DNA of 53,738 bases from Burkholderiaceae bacterium (GCA_031291325.1 JARLJG010000012.1:1-53738), one strand, 5' to 3'; positions 1 through 10,455 are shown, numbered from the stretch's first letter. The notes: generated by a model not told the origin, from the letters alone. Translations and numbers: made by a program.

Positions 1-270
1 ACTGGCTTGAGGCCAAAGGGTGGAAACGGCATCCAACCGCTCGATCTTGAGGTGCCCCTCAAGATTTGAAACATGGTCTGACTTCTTATCAAACCACGAA
101 ATCATAATACAAGGGTGGAAAAGCGCAGCGCCTTCCACCATTTGCCGTTGCATTTCACCAGCATTCGATAATCCATCTGCCTCGCTTGGTCGTTCACGCA
201 CAGTGATTGCTTGACGTGCCGACGCGGTGTTTGTATTGTTCTTTTGGTGGAAGGCGCGGCGCTTTTCCAT
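1..270 (-). CDS. partial hypothetical protein (runs off left edge)
   Basis: An open frame starts at an ATG at 268-270 and stays open for 90 codons to the window edge. It begins about 20 bases after the stop of the HEPN-like gene on the same strand, so it could be the second gene of that operon. The peptide begins MEKRRAFHQKNN and later contains a Phe/Trp/Cys-bearing stretch (FHPCIMISWF). I do not recognise a family. Against it, two palindromic repeat units (114-139 and 246-275) lie inside the frame, and such repeats are usually intergenic, so the frame may be fortuitous. Confidence 0.3.
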   Translation of the reverse strand, partial: MEKRRAFHQKNNTNTASARQAITVRERPSEADGLSNAGEMQRQMVEGAALFHPCIMISWFDKKSDHVSNLEGHLKIERLDAVSTLWPQAS

Positions 271-275
271 CTTAC
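114..275. repeat. inverted pair of REP-like palindromes
   Basis: The unit at 114-139 (ggtggaaaagcgc followed by agcgccttccacc) is an imperfect palindrome. A near-complementary copy lies at 246-275, ending in ccatcttac. The copies face each other across ~106 bases, the layout of a REPIN/BIME. The outer end resembles the GTAGG-TGG end of the repeats at 44751-44822 and 53542-53603. No transposase is seen. Confidence 0.55.
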
Positions 276-290
276 TTGCTACCGAGCTTC

Positions 291-1634
291 TTAATTTAAT
301 GTTGCATCCTCCTGAATAATGGTTTGCGGAGGAAACGCTGCGTGGTGCATGCCACCAACAAATGAGATATACGGTCCCTTGTAGCCAATTGCAGTAAAGA
401 GAAAGCGTACTACAAGTTCACGAATTACCATCGCATGGTCCCAAAGCTCGTCGTCCTTACCTGGCGTATAGTGCCCAGTGTGAACAATATGATCGCGTGC
501 CTTTTTTGCTTCTTTTATTTTCGTCGCCGTAATGCCTTCTAGAGGTACGGACCAGCGGTGAACCAAGATCATCAATTTTTTGAAGATTGAGCGGCGATTC
601 AGATCGCCAAGCCGTTCATATAACTCTTTCAAAACTTCAGGGTTAGCAACTGCTCGATCGCTTGGCGAATTCTCGATGCATGATCGTATCGTCTCCCGCA
701 AAGACTCCCTTACTTTTTTGAATTGCGGCTTTTCTAGGATCAGCGTCGAGTCATCTCCAAGATTTGATGTCACCAAATTTTCTAGCACTGTCATGGCATT
801 GACCAATTGCACTTCGTTGTAAGTAGCGTCCATTGCAAACCATTCGATTGCGTGAAAAAGATTCTTCACTTCAACGGGAGGCGAGAAATACGACGTAACC
901 GCTGCTAGAAATATCGGTTCTTGATTCAAATAGTGTATGACCCTCATTGATGCCCGCGATTGACTGACTTGCGCCCACGTAACGACCTCAACTTCGCTGC
1001 CATTGAAGTATTCGCAAACTGGCGAATGAAGCACGACTGCGGATGCGAATGACATTATCCTGCGCAAATGTTCGAACATTTTATCAGCTGATTGCCGCCA
1101 CGCGGCAAGGTCCAGTGGTATTGCGTTCGACTTGACTAATATATTACCGGTAAGTGCATCGGGATTTTGGATATCCGACGCGCCGTTCATTGCAACCGAA
1201 CCAAGAGAACATTCTGTACGCAATTCACGAAAATTCTGAAATCCTTTTAGCCACATGCGTGCGCTAGGATACACCACTGGTTCTGCAAGTTTTCGGTAAA
1301 AATGGGCTGTTATACACGAACCGATCGGGTTCATTGTGTCGCCATTTGCATCACCAATTGAGGACTTCATTGACGTGAAGAAGAGATTTTCGGTCGAAAA
1401 TCGAATTCCATCTTCCGATATACCAGAGAGTGAGAATTTGTTAAGGGTTCTACGATTCGAGTCCCATTCTCGATAGATGAATGTAGTGTCTTTTGAAATG
1501 GGCATGGTCTCGAATTCAAATTCGACTTCACCGTTCCCCGCAATCTTGGCGCGAAACTTCAGAGGCATCTGATGTTCATGAAATTGAATGTGACCAACGA
1601 AGGAAATGAAAGTCGTAAGCCCCGTATCGTTCAT
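291..1634 (-). CDS. HEPN-domain protein, ApeA-like, putative abortive-infection factor
   Basis: This 447-aa soluble protein has no signal peptide or membrane segment. Near the C-terminus it carries ARDHIVHTG, in which R380 and H385 match the R-x4-H motif of HEPN ribonucleases. The placement in an Arg/Lys-rich helix followed by His-Thr-Gly is typical of ApeA-like HEPN domains. The N-terminal ~220 residues look like a separate beta-rich module, also seen in ApeA proteins. HEPN proteins of this kind cleave RNA in phage defence or toxin-antitoxin systems; that role here is inference. The start is the ATG at 1634, preceded by GGAAAAAT. The gene is clearly AT-richer than the efflux operon beside it, suggesting transfer. 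A second gene may follow at 270. Confidence 0.6.
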   Translation of the reverse strand: MNDTGLTTFISFVGHIQFHEHQMPLKFRAKIAGNGEVEFEFETMPISKDTTFIYREWDSNRRTLNKFSLSGISEDGIRFSTENLFFTSMKSSIGDANGDTMNPIGSCITAHFYRKLAEPVVYPSARMWLKGFQNFRELRTECSLGSVAMNGASDIQNPDALTGNILVKSNAIPLDLAAWRQSADKMFEHLRRIMSFASAVVLHSPVCEYFNGSEVEVVTWAQVSQSRASMRVIHYLNQEPIFLAAVTSYFSPPVEVKNLFHAIEWFAMDATYNEVQLVNAMTVLENLVTSNLGDDSTLILEKPQFKKVRESLRETIRSCIENSPSDRAVANPEVLKELYERLGDLNRRSIFKKLMILVHRWSVPLEGITATKIKEAKKARDHIVHTGHYTPGKDDELWDHAMVIRELVVRFLFTAIGYKGPYISFVGGMHHAAFPPQTIIQEDATLN

Positions 1635-1654
1635 ATTTTTCCATTGTCGAAATT

Positions 1655-1784
1655 GGCATCATCGGGTGCCGGATCGGCGGTTTCACGAGCCGACCGTAAT
1701 GTTTGTGTTTTGTGAGCGTCGCACGTTGGGCTGACAAAGCGTTAGCATAAACCCACTGCGGAGTTAGTGTCACCCGATGATGCC
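1655..1784. repeat. 14-bp perfect inverted repeat upstream of the HEPN-like gene
   Basis: The arm ggcatcatcgggtg at 1655-1668 is exactly complementary to cacccgatgatgcc at 1771-1784. The pair encloses ~100 bases just upstream of the HEPN-like gene start. GTTAGGC follows at 1799-1805, which recalls an integron attC box, but no matching partner box with correct spacing was found. It may be a mobile-element end or an attachment remnant. Confidence 0.45.
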
Positions 1785-1816
1785 ACCACAAAATTCAAGT
1801 TAGGCGCTCGCGCTCC

Positions 1817-3238
1817 TTAATGCGCCGTCACCCCCACACCCCCCAACGCCTTATACAAATTAACCAAATTCCCCTGCCGCGCCAACTGCAACGCAATCAA
1901 ATTATGCTCCGCCGCATACAGCGAGCGCTCCGAATCGAGCACCACCAGATAGCTGTCGATGCCCTGCTTGTAGCGCGCCGAGGACAGGCGGAAGCTTTGC
2001 GTGGTGGCGTCGACCAGCGATTGTTGCGCGGCCAGTTGGGCGTCCAGCGTGCCACGGTCGGCGAGGGCGTCGGCTACTTCGCGGAAGGCGGTTTGGATGG
2101 CTTTTTCGTATTGCGCTACCGCGATGTCGCGATTGACTTTGGCCACTTGCAGCGTGGCGGTGTTGCTGCCGGCGTTGAAGATCGGCAGGTTCAATTGCGG
2201 CGCGAAGGCCCATGTGCGCTGGCTGGATTTGAACAGGCCCGATAGCTGCGTGCTGGCGGTGCCGATCGAGGTAGTCAGCGTGATGCTGGGGAAGAAGGCG
2301 GCGCGGGCGACGCCGATGTCGGCGTTGGCGGCTTTCAATTGATGCTCGGCTTCGACGATGTCGGGACGGTTTTGCAGCAGGTCGGACGGCAAGCCGGTCG
2401 TCGGTTCGCGCACTGCGGTCAGGTTGGCAAGCGAGAGCGCCGGCAGCAAGTCGCTTGGTATTGCTGCGCCGGCCAGCAGCGTTAAGGCGTTGTTGTCTTG
2501 CGCGACCAGGGCGGTGTAGCGGGCGGCATCGCCGCGCGCGGTGTCGACTGCCGTTTGCGCCTGGGCCAGGTCTAGCTGAGAGGCGCTGCCCAGCTCGAAG
2601 CGGCGTTGATCCATCGCATAGGTCGCTTGCTGATCTTTCAGCGTGTTTTCGGACAGCGCCAGATGTTCCTGGTCCGCCGCCAGGCTCAGGTAGGCGGCGG
2701 CGACTTGCGCAATCAGGCTGATCTCGGTGCTGCGCTGCGCCGCTTCGGTGCCCAGGTATTGCTCCAGCGCTTCGCTTTTGAGATTGCGCAGGCGGCCGAA
2801 GAAGTCCAGCTCGTAGCTGCTGAAACCGAGGCCGACCGTGTATTCATGCAGCACCATGCGCGAGCCGGTCGCCGACAGGTTGGCCGGGGTCAGCGAGCCG
2901 GAATCGGCGGCGCTGGCGTTGATGTGCGGGAACAGCAGCGAACTCTGGATCTGGTATTGCGCTTGCGTCTTTTCGATGTTCAGCGCAGCGGTGCGCAAGT
3001 CGCGGTTGTTGGCCAGCGCCAGTTCCATCACCTGGCGCAGCTTGGGGTCGAGGATGAAGGCGCGCCAATCGGCGTCCGCCGTGGCGTGCTCGCCGGCGTT
3101 GGCTGCATCGGCTTTGTAAGCGGGGCCGCTCGGCCAGTTGGCGGCGACCGGGGCGGCGGGGCGCTGATAGTCGGGCGCCAGATTGGTGCAGGCGGCCAGC
3201 GCCGCTGCTGCGAAAATTGTCGGGATCGCGTAACGCAT
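1817..3238 (-). CDS. RND efflux outer-membrane factor, NodT/OprM family lipoprotein
   Basis: This 473-aa protein is the outer-membrane exit duct of the tripartite pump encoded upstream. The N-terminus is a lipoprotein signal with lipobox LAAC (Cys about residue 17), followed by the family's LAPDYQRP start. Two similar halves of long coiled-coil helices follow, with the usual [13 protein letters not shown] motif in the middle, typical of TolC-like trimers. The length is normal for NodT-family proteins. The start lies one base beyond the stop of the permease gene, so it is the last gene of the operon. Substrates cannot be told from sequence. Confidence 0.93.
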   Translation of the reverse strand: MRYAIPTIFAAAALAACTNLAPDYQRPAAPVAANWPSGPAYKADAANAGEHATADADWRAFILDPKLRQVMELALANNRDLRTAALNIEKTQAQYQIQSSLLFPHINASAADSGSLTPANLSATGSRMVLHEYTVGLGFSSYELDFFGRLRNLKSEALEQYLGTEAAQRSTEISLIAQVAAAYLSLAADQEHLALSENTLKDQQATYAMDQRRFELGSASQLDLAQAQTAVDTARGDAARYTALVAQDNNALTLLAGAAIPSDLLPALSLANLTAVREPTTGLPSDLLQNRPDIVEAEHQLKAANADIGVARAAFFPSITLTTSIGTASTQLSGLFKSSQRTWAFAPQLNLPIFNAGSNTATLQVAKVNRDIAVAQYEKAIQTAFREVADALADRGTLDAQLAAQQSLVDATTQSFRLSSARYKQGIDSYLVVLDSERSLYAAEHNLIALQLARQGNLVNLYKALGGVGVTAH

Positions 3239-3239
3239 C

Positions 3240-6200
3240 TCAATGTCCTCCTGCTTCGATGGTGGCGGTCTCGGATTCGGACGCGGGCGGGGCCTTGAAC
3301 ACGCGCCGCACCAGCACGAAGAATAGCGGCACGAAGAACACGCCCAGCACGGTGGCGCTGATCATGCCGCCCAAGACGCTGGTGCCGATGGCGTTCTGGC
3401 TGCCGGAACCGGCGCCGTGGCTGATCGCCAGCGGCAGCACGCCGAACATGAAGGCCAGCGACGTCATCAGGATCGGGCGCAGACGCATGCGCACCGCTTC
3501 CAGTGTGGAGTCGATCAGGTTGCCGCCCAATTCCATTTGATGCTTGGCGAATTCGACGATCAGAATCGCATTCTTGGCCGACAGGCCGACCGTGGTCAAC
3601 AGTCCCACTTGCAGGTAAACGTCGTCGGCGAAGCCGCGCATGGAAGCCGCCAGCAGCGCGCCGACGATGCCCAGCGGCACCACCAGCATCACCGAGAACG
3701 GGATCGACCAGCTTTCGTACAATGCCGCCAGACAGAGGAACACGAACAGCAGCGAAATAGCATACAGCGCCGGCGCTTGCGAACCGGAACTGTGTTCCTG
3801 GTCGGACAAGCCGGTCCACTCGAAGCCGATGCCGGGCGGCAGTTGCGCGACCAGTTTTTCCATCTCCGTCAAGGCTTCGCCGGAACTATGTCCTGTCGAT
3901 GGCTGGCCCTGGATTTCCAGCGAAGGCAAGCCGTTGTAGCGTTCCAGGCGCGGCGAGGCAAAAGCCCAATGGCCGGAGGCGAACGCCGTGAACGGCACCA
4001 TCTCGCCGCCGGCATTGCGCACGAACCATTTGCCGATATCCTGCGGCAGCATGCGCGACGGCGCGTCGCCTTGCAGGTAGACTTTCTTGGTGCGGCCCTG
4101 GTCGACGAAATCGTTGACATAGGCGCTGCCCCAGGCGGCGCTCAGGTCGGTGTTGATGTCGCCCAGCGAAAGGCCGAGCGCGCTGGCTTTTTGCTGGTCG
4201 ATGTCGAGCCGGTATTCCGGCGTGTCGTCCTGGCCGTTGGGGCGCACTGCGAGTAGCAGCGGGTCTTTGGCAGCCATGCCCAGCAATTGGTTGCGCGCTT
4301 CCATCAGCTTGTCGTGGCCGACTCCGGCGCGGTCTTCCAACTGCAAGTCGAAGCCGCTGGCGTTGCCCAGTTCCAGCGCGGCGGGCGGCGCGAAGGCGAA
4401 CACCATCGCATCGCGGATTTGCGAGAACGATCGCATCGCCCGCGCAACCACGGCTTGCGCGCGCTGATCGGCGTGCGGGCGCTCGTCCCAGGGCTTCAGG
4501 CGCACGAAGGCCATCCCCGCATTTTGCCCGCTGCCGCCGAAGGAAAAGCCGGCCACGGTAAACATGGTGGCGACCGAATCCTTTTCGTCGACCAGGAAGT
4601 GATGCTCGACCTGCTTGATGACTTCCAGCGTGCGCTCTTGCGTTGCGCCCGCCGGCAGCACGATCTGGCTAAACAGGATGCCCTGGTCTTCGTCCGGCAA
4701 GAAGCCGCTGGCCTGGTGCAGGAACAATCCGGCCATCGCCGCCACCACCACGAGATAGATGACGAGGTAAGGCGCGCTGCGCTGGATGATGCGCCCGACC
4801 GAGTTTTGATAGCGCTTGCTGGACTTGTCGAAACTGCGGTTGAACCAGCCGAAGAAGCCGCCCTTTTCGTGGTGCTGGCCGGGGATTATGGGTTTGAGCA
4901 GCGTCGCGCACAGCGCCGGCGTCAAGACCAGGGCCACCACCACCGACAGCACCATCGCCGAAACGATGGTGATCGAGAATTGCCGATAGATGACGCCGGT
5001 GGAGCCGCCGAAAAACGCCATCGGGATGAACACTGCCGACAGCACCAGCGCAATCCCGACCAGCGCGCCGGTAATCTGGCGCATCGATTTGCGCGTCGCT
5101 TCCTTCGGCGGCAAGCCGTCCTCGCGCATCACGCGCTCGACGTTTTCCACCACCACGATGGCATCGTCGACCAGCAGGCCGATGGCCAGCACCATGCTGA
5201 ACATGGTCAAGGTATTGATCGAAAAGCCGCAAGCGTTGAGCACGCCGAAGGTGCCCAGCAATACGACAGGCACCGCAATCGTCGGGATCAGCGTGGCGCG
5301 GAAGTCTTGCAGGAACAAATACATCACCAGGAACACCAGGACCACCGCCTCGAACAGGGTCTTGACCACTTCCTCGATCGAGATTTTCACATAAGGCGTG
5401 GTGTCGTAGGCGACCACGGCCTTCATGCCGGGCGGGAAGAATTTCGACAGTTCGGCGATCTTGGCATTGACGGCGACGGCGGTGTCGAGCGCGTTGGCGC
5501 CGGTCGACATCTTGATCGCAATCCCGGTGGCCGGCTTGGTGTTGAAGCGCGCCCGCGTGCCGTAGTTTTCGCTGCCCAGTTCGATGCGGGCCACGTCTTT
5601 CAAGCGCACGGTGGCGCCGCCGGCTGTGGTTTTCAGGATGATCTGGCCGAATTGCGCCGGCGTCTGCAAGCGGGTTTGCGCGGTGATGGTGGCATTCAAT
5701 TGCTGCCCGTCGACCGCCGGCGTGCCGCCCAATTGCCCGGCGGAGATTTGCGCGTTCTGCGCCTGCACTGCGGCGCTGACATCCTGCGGGGTCAGCTTGA
5801 AGCTGTTCAGTTTGGCCGGATCGATCCAGATGCGCATCGCGTATTGCGCGCCGAACATGGTCACGTCGCCCACGCCCTTGACGCGGCTGACGGTATCGAG
5901 CACGTTGGCGGCGACGTAGTCGGCCAGGTCGAACTGGGTCATCTTGCCGTCTTCGGACACGAAGGCTTCCACCATCAGGAAGTTCTTGGTCGACTTGGCG
6001 ACCGTCAAGCCTTGCTGCTGCACCACTTGCGGCAGCAACGGCATCGCCAGTTGCAGCTTGTTTTGCACCTGCACTTGCGCGATGTCGGGATTGGTGCCGT
6101 TCTCGAAGGTGAAGGTGATACTGACCGCGCCGGAGGAATCGCTGGTCGAGGCCATGTAGCGCAGACCGTCGATGCCTTTCATTTTTTGTTCGATCACCTG

Positions 6201-6386
6201 GGTGACCGAATCTTCGACCGTCTTGGCCGAAGCGCCGGGGTAGGTGCCGGTGATGGCAATCGCCGGCGGCGCAATCGCCGGGTATTGCGCGATCGGCAGC
6301 GTGACGATCGATAACATCCCGGCCAACATGATGACAATCGCAATCACCCAGGCGAAAATCGGGCGGTTGATGAAGAATTGGGACAT
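3240..6386 (-). CDS. RND multidrug efflux permease, HAE-1 family (AcrB/MexB-like)
   Basis: This 1048-aa protein is the inner-membrane proton/drug antiporter of the pump. It has the full AcrB layout: an N-terminal helix starting [17 protein letters not shown], two periplasmic porter regions and twelve membrane segments. The proton-relay acids are present in [18 protein letters not shown], and the matching lysine is in [14 protein letters not shown]. The length equals the family norm and nothing is degenerate. It sits 13 bases after the adaptor gene and one base before the outer-membrane factor gene. By family knowledge it exports amphiphilic drugs, dyes or solvents. AcrB, MexB and TtgB orthology cannot be separated here. 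Confidence 0.95.
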   Translation of the reverse strand: MSQFFINRPIFAWVIAIVIMLAGMLSIVTLPIAQYPAIAPPAIAITGTYPGASAKTVEDSVTQVIEQKMKGIDGLRYMASTSDSSGAVSITFTFENGTNPDIAQVQVQNKLQLAMPLLPQVVQQQGLTVAKSTKNFLMVEAFVSEDGKMTQFDLADYVAANVLDTVSRVKGVGDVTMFGAQYAMRIWIDPAKLNSFKLTPQDVSAAVQAQNAQISAGQLGGTPAVDGQQLNATITAQTRLQTPAQFGQIILKTTAGGATVRLKDVARIELGSENYGTRARFNTKPATGIAIKMSTGANALDTAVAVNAKIAELSKFFPPGMKAVVAYDTTPYVKISIEEVVKTLFEAVVLVFLVMYLFLQDFRATLIPTIAVPVVLLGTFGVLNACGFSINTLTMFSMVLAIGLLVDDAIVVVENVERVMREDGLPPKEATRKSMRQITGALVGIALVLSAVFIPMAFFGGSTGVIYRQFSITIVSAMVLSVVVALVLTPALCATLLKPIIPGQHHEKGGFFGWFNRSFDKSSKRYQNSVGRIIQRSAPYLVIYLVVVAAMAGLFLHQASGFLPDEDQGILFSQIVLPAGATQERTLEVIKQVEHHFLVDEKDSVATMFTVAGFSFGGSGQNAGMAFVRLKPWDERPHADQRAQAVVARAMRSFSQIRDAMVFAFAPPAALELGNASGFDLQLEDRAGVGHDKLMEARNQLLGMAAKDPLLLAVRPNGQDDTPEYRLDIDQQKASALGLSLGDINTDLSAAWGSAYVNDFVDQGRTKKVYLQGDAPSRMLPQDIGKWFVRNAGGEMVPFTAFASGHWAFASPRLERYNGLPSLEIQGQPSTGHSSGEALTEMEKLVAQLPPGIGFEWTGLSDQEHSSGSQAPALYAISLLFVFLCLAALYESWSIPFSVMLVVPLGIVGALLAASMRGFADDVYLQVGLLTTVGLSAKNAILIVEFAKHQMELGGNLIDSTLEAVRMRLRPILMTSLAFMFGVLPLAISHGAGSGSQNAIGTSVLGGMISATVLGVFFVPLFFVLVRRVFKAPPASESETATIEAGGH

Positions 6387-6399
6387 GAGCGGCGCTTCC

Positions 6400-7641
6400 T
6401 TATGGTTTCGACGCAGCCGGTGCTGCTGCGGCAGGCGGTGCAGCGGGCGTTGCAGATGCGGCAGATGCGGCAGATGCTGCAGACGCGGCAGGGGCAGCCG
6501 CAGTCGGCGCCGCCGCTTGCGCGTCCACGCCCGGCTTGACCTTTTGCAAGCCCTCGACGATCAACTGGTCGCCGGCTTTCAAGCCGCTCTTGACCACCCA
6601 TTGATTGCCGACCGCTTCGCCCACGATCAACTGGCGCAATTCCACCTTGCCGTCGACGCCCAGCACCAGCGCGGTGGCGTCGCCGCGCGCGTTGCGCGTG
6701 ACGCCTTGCTGCGGCACCATCAGGCCGCCTTCGTTGATGCCGTCTTCCAGCACGGCGCGCACGAACATGCCGGGCAACAGGTCATGCTTGGGATTGGGAA
6801 AAATCGCGCGCAAGGTCACGGTGCCCGTGCCTTGGTCGACCGTCACGTCGGAAAAGGCCAGTTCGCCTTCCAGCGCGTACTTCGAGTTGTCGTCCAGCAG
6901 CAGGTGCGCCTTGACCGCCTGCGGCCCGGCGCGTTTGAGCAAGCCGTCTTCCAGCGCGTGCTTCATGCGCAACAGGTCGGCGCTCGATTGCGTGACATCG
7001 ACGTAGATCGGGTCCAGTCTTTGCACAGTGGTCAGCGCCACCGTCTGGCTTGGCGTCAGCAGCGCGCCCGGCGTCACGGTCGAAATGCCGATGCGCCCGG
7101 AGATCGGCGCGGCGATGCGGGTGTAGTCGAGATTGATGCGCGCGGTATCCAACGCAGCGTGGCTGGCGGCGACATCGGCCAACGCCTGCTTTTCAGCCGC
7201 TTCGGCGTCGTCGAAATCCTGCTTGCTGACGGCATTGATCTTGACCAGTTCGCGGTAGCGCTCGGCCTTCAGTTTGACGGTTGCCAGATTGGCTTCCGAC
7301 TTGGCCAGATTGGCGTGCGCGCTGTCGTAAGTCGCTTTATACAGCGCCGGATCGATCTGGTACAAGGTCTCGCCGGCCTTCACGTCCGCGCCTTCGCGGA
7401 ACAGGCGCTGCAATACGATGCCGCCGATCTGCGGGCGCACCTCGGCGATCTGGTAGGGGGACGTGCGGCCCGGCAACACGGTGGTGACGGCGATCTGTTG
7501 CGCCTTGACGACCACCACGCCCACCTGCGGCACGCTCTTCGGCGCGGCAGGCGCTTCCTGCTTGCCGCATCCGGCCAGGGGCAGGGCGGCGGCCACGGCC
7601 AGCAAGGTAAACAGCCCGGCAGCATTGCGTTTGAATGGCAT
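6400..7641 (-). CDS. RND efflux periplasmic adaptor (membrane fusion) lipoprotein, AcrA-like
   Basis: This 413-aa adaptor links the permease to the outer-membrane duct. It has a lipoprotein signal ending LAGC, a lipoyl/biotinyl-like hairpin ([16 protein letters not shown]), a coiled coil rich in Ala/Glu/Lys, and the beta-barrel region with [13 protein letters not shown] chose the ATG at 7641 because GAGG sits six bases upstream; an in-frame ATG at 7653 has no such site. The C-terminal ~35 residues are an Ala/Pro/Ser low-complexity tail encoded by short gcagatgcg-type DNA repeats, so tail length may vary between strains. It is the first gene of the efflux operon. Confidence 0.93.
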   Translation of the reverse strand: MPFKRNAAGLFTLLAVAAALPLAGCGKQEAPAAPKSVPQVGVVVVKAQQIAVTTVLPGRTSPYQIAEVRPQIGGIVLQRLFREGADVKAGETLYQIDPALYKATYDSAHANLAKSEANLATVKLKAERYRELVKINAVSKQDFDDAEAAEKQALADVAASHAALDTARINLDYTRIAAPISGRIGISTVTPGALLTPSQTVALTTVQRLDPIYVDVTQSSADLLRMKHALEDGLLKRAGPQAVKAHLLLDDNSKYALEGELAFSDVTVDQGTGTVTLRAIFPNPKHDLLPGMFVRAVLEDGINEGGLMVPQQGVTRNARGDATALVLGVDGKVELRQLIVGEAVGNQWVVKSGLKAGDQLIVEGLQKVKPGVDAQAAAPTAAAPAASAASAASAASATPAAPPAAAAPAASKP

Positions 7642-8020
7642 GGAAAACCTCATGTAAGGGTACTAAGGGCGCGAAAAAGCGCGCCGCAAGGGATTATTCT
7701 GGAAAACCGGGGTGTTGCAATCAAGGCTAGTCAGGACATTTTGCAAATAGATATGTCTCTTATGATTAGATATCTAACTAAATCATAATATGATTTCCGC
7801 AGGAAAACAAGTGCCTGGTATGTTTCGTGTGTTTGTCGGCTGTTTTTTTGCGCAGACCGGCGCAAAGTCAGGGCCCGATCGCCCGCCGCGAAAAGGGATA
7901 TTCAATCATATTTTGCGAAATCGCGCAGGAGGGGGGCGCGGCGATGGCCGCGCCACGGTAGTGCGAAAATCATCGGAACGTCAATTCCGCACACCGAGGC
8001 GCGTCGAGCGGGAGATTACA
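7642..8020. other. intergenic region carrying the efflux operon promoter
   Basis: This non-coding stretch lies between the S9 peptidase stop and the adaptor start. The centre (about 7740-7800) is AT-rich and holds two palindromes, listed separately. No regulator gene is adjacent, unlike many AcrAB operons. Small open frames here are GC-poor on one side and lack ribosome sites, so I call none. Confidence 0.6.
7766..7796. promoter_or_regulatory. double palindromic operator upstream of the RND operon
   Basis: A perfect 12-base palindrome TTAGATATCTAA lies at 7766-7777. A perfect 17-base palindrome with arms AAATCATA and TATGATTT lies at 7780-7796. They sit ~125-155 bases upstream of the adaptor start in the only AT-rich part of the gap. 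Both have the form of repressor sites. The protein that binds them is not encoded next door. Confidence 0.5.
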
Positions 8021-10009
8021 TTAAAGATTTTTGTCGAGGAAGGTTTCCACGTGCTTCCAAAAATCGATGCGGTCGTCCTGGTGCCACCAGCCGTGGCCTT
8101 CGTTGGAATAGACGATCCACTCGACGTTGGCGTTGTTCTTGCTCACTGCGCTGCGGAATGCCGTAGCATGAGCAATCGGCACGCGCCGGTCTTCGACGCC
8201 GTGCGCGAGCAATATCGGTTGCGTCAGTTTGGCGGCGTTTTCCAACGGTGAGGTCTCCTTGAATATCGCCGCGTCGGCCACCGGGTCGCCGACCAGGGTT
8301 TTCATATCGTAGTTCAGGCTGTCCAGCGAGGCGTCGCTCTCGACGCTGGTAAACATCATGTCGATATCGGTCACACCTGCCCATTCGACGCCGCAGCGGA
8401 AGAGTTCCGGATTCTTGATCAATCCCATCAGCGTCGCGTAACCGCCGTAGCTGGCGCCCATGATGGCGATGCGCTTCGGATCGGACCACCCCTTTTGTAT
8501 TGACCATTTGGCCGCGTCGGCAAGGTCATCCTGCATGCTGCGCCCCCACTGTTTCCAGCCGGCCTTAAAGTGTTTGTTTCCGAAGCCCCAACTGCCGCGA
8601 AATTCCGGTTGAATCACCACATAGCCGCGTGAGGCGAGGAACTGCGCTTCGCCTTCCCACTCCCACGATGCGCCGCGCAAATACGGGCCGCCATGCACCA
8701 GCACCACGGTCGGCAACGGGCCGGAGGCTTTGCCCGGCGGCATCGTCACATACGCGGGAATCGACAAACCGTCGCGCGCCGGATAGCGATAGAAGTCGCG
8801 CACTCCCATCTGCGCCGGCTTGATGGCAGGATGCGTGCCGCCGAAGCCGACCATCGCGCCGCTGGCCACGGTATAGATGAAATACTGCGTCGGTTGCCGG
8901 TCGGAGCGGGATATCACCAAGACTACCGGCGAGTTCAGGCAATCGGCGCCGCAGGTAATCGTATTGGTCGTCGACTTTAAAGTGCTATCGACTTTCTTTT
9001 GAATTTCCTTGAAATGCGGATCGAGCCAGACCGTGGATCTTGCGTCGGTTGTAAAATGGATGCCCAACACTTTATTGGTCAATTGGTCGACTTCCGGCGA
9101 CCCAAGGAAATCGAAGCCGTCGACAGTGAGAAATGGTTCGCTCGCCATTTCTTTTTTCTTCAGGTCGTACGAAAAAAGAGCGTCGTGGCCGCGATACTCA
9201 CTGCGGACAAATAGCCTGTTGGCGCCATCTAGGAAAACGGGAATGAATCTCCTGTCTTTGTAACAGTCGGCATTGTCGATTTCCGCCCATTCGTTCGAGC
9301 CCGGCGCGAGGTAGGATACGATACAACGTCCTTTGACGTGTGACGAGGCAAGTCGCGGCATGCCATTTTCGTCCAGTTCCCACGCATAGACGTTATGTGG
9401 CGTGTTGCTCGTTGATAAATCGGACAACGCTCCTGTCTTGGTGTTGAGCCGGTACAGGTGAGTTGTCTTGACGGTGTGGTCGACGTTATCGAATATGTAC
9501 TTCCTGACGACGATGTCGTCCGAGCCGTCGTTTAGCGTGCTATAAAATGCGTAGTCGGCGGTCAAGGTCTTGTCCTTGATGCTGCTGCTCAGATTTTCCT
9601 GATTGTGTCTCCAATTGCCTGAAATCAGGTGTGTCAGATTCGAGCCGTCGCGATCGACGGCAATTTCGTCCAGATTGCTCTCGAATTCGAGGCGGGAATT
9701 CTGGACCGTGAAAGTAAGTCTGTTTTCATTGACCCAGTGCACCGCGACGATGGGGTCGCCATCGGTGGAGGCTACGGCGGTCACTTTGGTCAAGTCCGCA
9801 GTGCTGCGCACCGCAACGACCTGGCCGCTGCTGAAATTCCTGGCAACAATGGCGACGTAGTGACCCTGCGGAGAAAGTGCGACGGCGCGGATTTCCGGGT
9901 CGTTGAAAAAGCTTTCGACGCTCGGCTTGCTATCGGCGGCGAATGCATGCAGGCTGGCGCACAACAGTAACAGGAAGGCAAACAAGCTGGAAAACGAATG
10001 TTTATTCAT
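8021..10009 (-). CDS. secreted S9-family prolyl oligopeptidase-like serine peptidase
   Basis: This 662-aa protein has a signal peptide (hydrophobic FAFLLLLCASLHAFA, cleavage after AFA) and is probably periplasmic. The first ~390 residues look like the irregular beta-propeller of acylaminoacyl-peptidases. The C-terminal alpha/beta-hydrolase domain has LVHGGPY for the oxyanion region, nucleophile S520 in GASYGGYAT, D607 in HGVEDRR and H639 in NEGHGW. The catalytic triad is intact. The family removes peptides or acylated residues from short substrates; the substrate here is unknown. It appears to be a single gene. Confidence 0.9.
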   Translation of the reverse strand: MNKHSFSSLFAFLLLLCASLHAFAADSKPSVESFFNDPEIRAVALSPQGHYVAIVARNFSSGQVVAVRSTADLTKVTAVASTDGDPIVAVHWVNENRLTFTVQNSRLEFESNLDEIAVDRDGSNLTHLISGNWRHNQENLSSSIKDKTLTADYAFYSTLNDGSDDIVVRKYIFDNVDHTVKTTHLYRLNTKTGALSDLSTSNTPHNVYAWELDENGMPRLASSHVKGRCIVSYLAPGSNEWAEIDNADCYKDRRFIPVFLDGANRLFVRSEYRGHDALFSYDLKKKEMASEPFLTVDGFDFLGSPEVDQLTNKVLGIHFTTDARSTVWLDPHFKEIQKKVDSTLKSTTNTITCGADCLNSPVVLVISRSDRQPTQYFIYTVASGAMVGFGGTHPAIKPAQMGVRDFYRYPARDGLSIPAYVTMPPGKASGPLPTVVLVHGGPYLRGASWEWEGEAQFLASRGYVVIQPEFRGSWGFGNKHFKAGWKQWGRSMQDDLADAAKWSIQKGWSDPKRIAIMGASYGGYATLMGLIKNPELFRCGVEWAGVTDIDMMFTSVESDASLDSLNYDMKTLVGDPVADAAIFKETSPLENAAKLTQPILLAHGVEDRRVPIAHATAFRSAVSKNNANVEWIVYSNEGHGWWHQDDRIDFWKHVETFLDKNL

Positions 10010-10314
10010 GGCGGAATTGTCGTTCGGTGGCTGAGAGAGGGGGAAATAGAAAGCGATTTACGTAGTTGCAAAAAATGTAAGTGTATACTATGACACGACT
10101 TCTATGCAAGCAATATCGATTGCGCGCAAATTCTCTATATTGCGTCCGTGAATATCTATCGCGAGGCGCGCTCAGGTTTGCCGCGCTGCGAAGTTCTGTC
10201 GTAACGCACGGGGCAAAGATGTTTGCAATCCGACGCGCGCAATGGCAATCGACCACAAGCAATGGCCCCGTTCCCTATCGCTCGCAGGTCGGCAGCGAGA
10301 ATCAAACGCGCAAG

Positions 10315-10350
10315 AAAAAAGTCCGCAACGCCTTGCGGCGGCGGACTGAA
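10315..10350 (-). terminator. rho-independent terminator (minus strand)
   Basis: Read on the minus strand, a CCGCAA-GGCG-TTGCGG stem-loop (10323-10338), with outer AGT/ACT pairing, runs straight into six U residues (complement of aaaaaa at 10315-10320). It could end the TonB-like gene transcript, ~200 bases upstream, or a separate small RNA. Confidence 0.7.
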
Positions 10351-10455
10351 ATCACCCAATTGTAGGCGGGTGACAAGGGGAGGTAGTACGGACTTGAATA
10401 TAGAGGTTTACGTTCTTGAAATCATCTGGTCTTACCTCTCGTTACATTTGTTGTG
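10318..10455 (-). ncRNA. candidate small RNA
   Basis: An AT-rich patch gives TTGTAC and AATTAT boxes 17 bases apart on the minus strand near 10465-10500. From there ~140 bases without an open frame lead to the terminator at 10315-10350. Inside is a second hairpin, TCACCC pairing with GGGTGA, and a C-rich CTACCTCCCC stretch that could pair with Shine-Dalgarno sites. It could instead be the 3' UTR of the TonB-like gene. Confidence 0.3.

Noticed and set aside
1745-1805. integron attC site
   Set aside because: Only one good box (GTTAGGC) is present; the partner box is one base too long and the inner boxes do not pair well. Kept only as a low-interest finding.
4287-6314. 675-codon plus-strand ORF opposite the RND permease
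   Set aside because: The His/Arg/Gln/Gly-rich translation is the usual antisense shadow of a GC-rich gene; the permease on the other strand is unmistakable.
10081-10365. 94-codon plus-strand ORF between the S9 peptidase and the TonB-like gene
   Set aside because: It is Arg/Ser-rich, has no ribosome site and runs through the minus-strand terminator hairpin.
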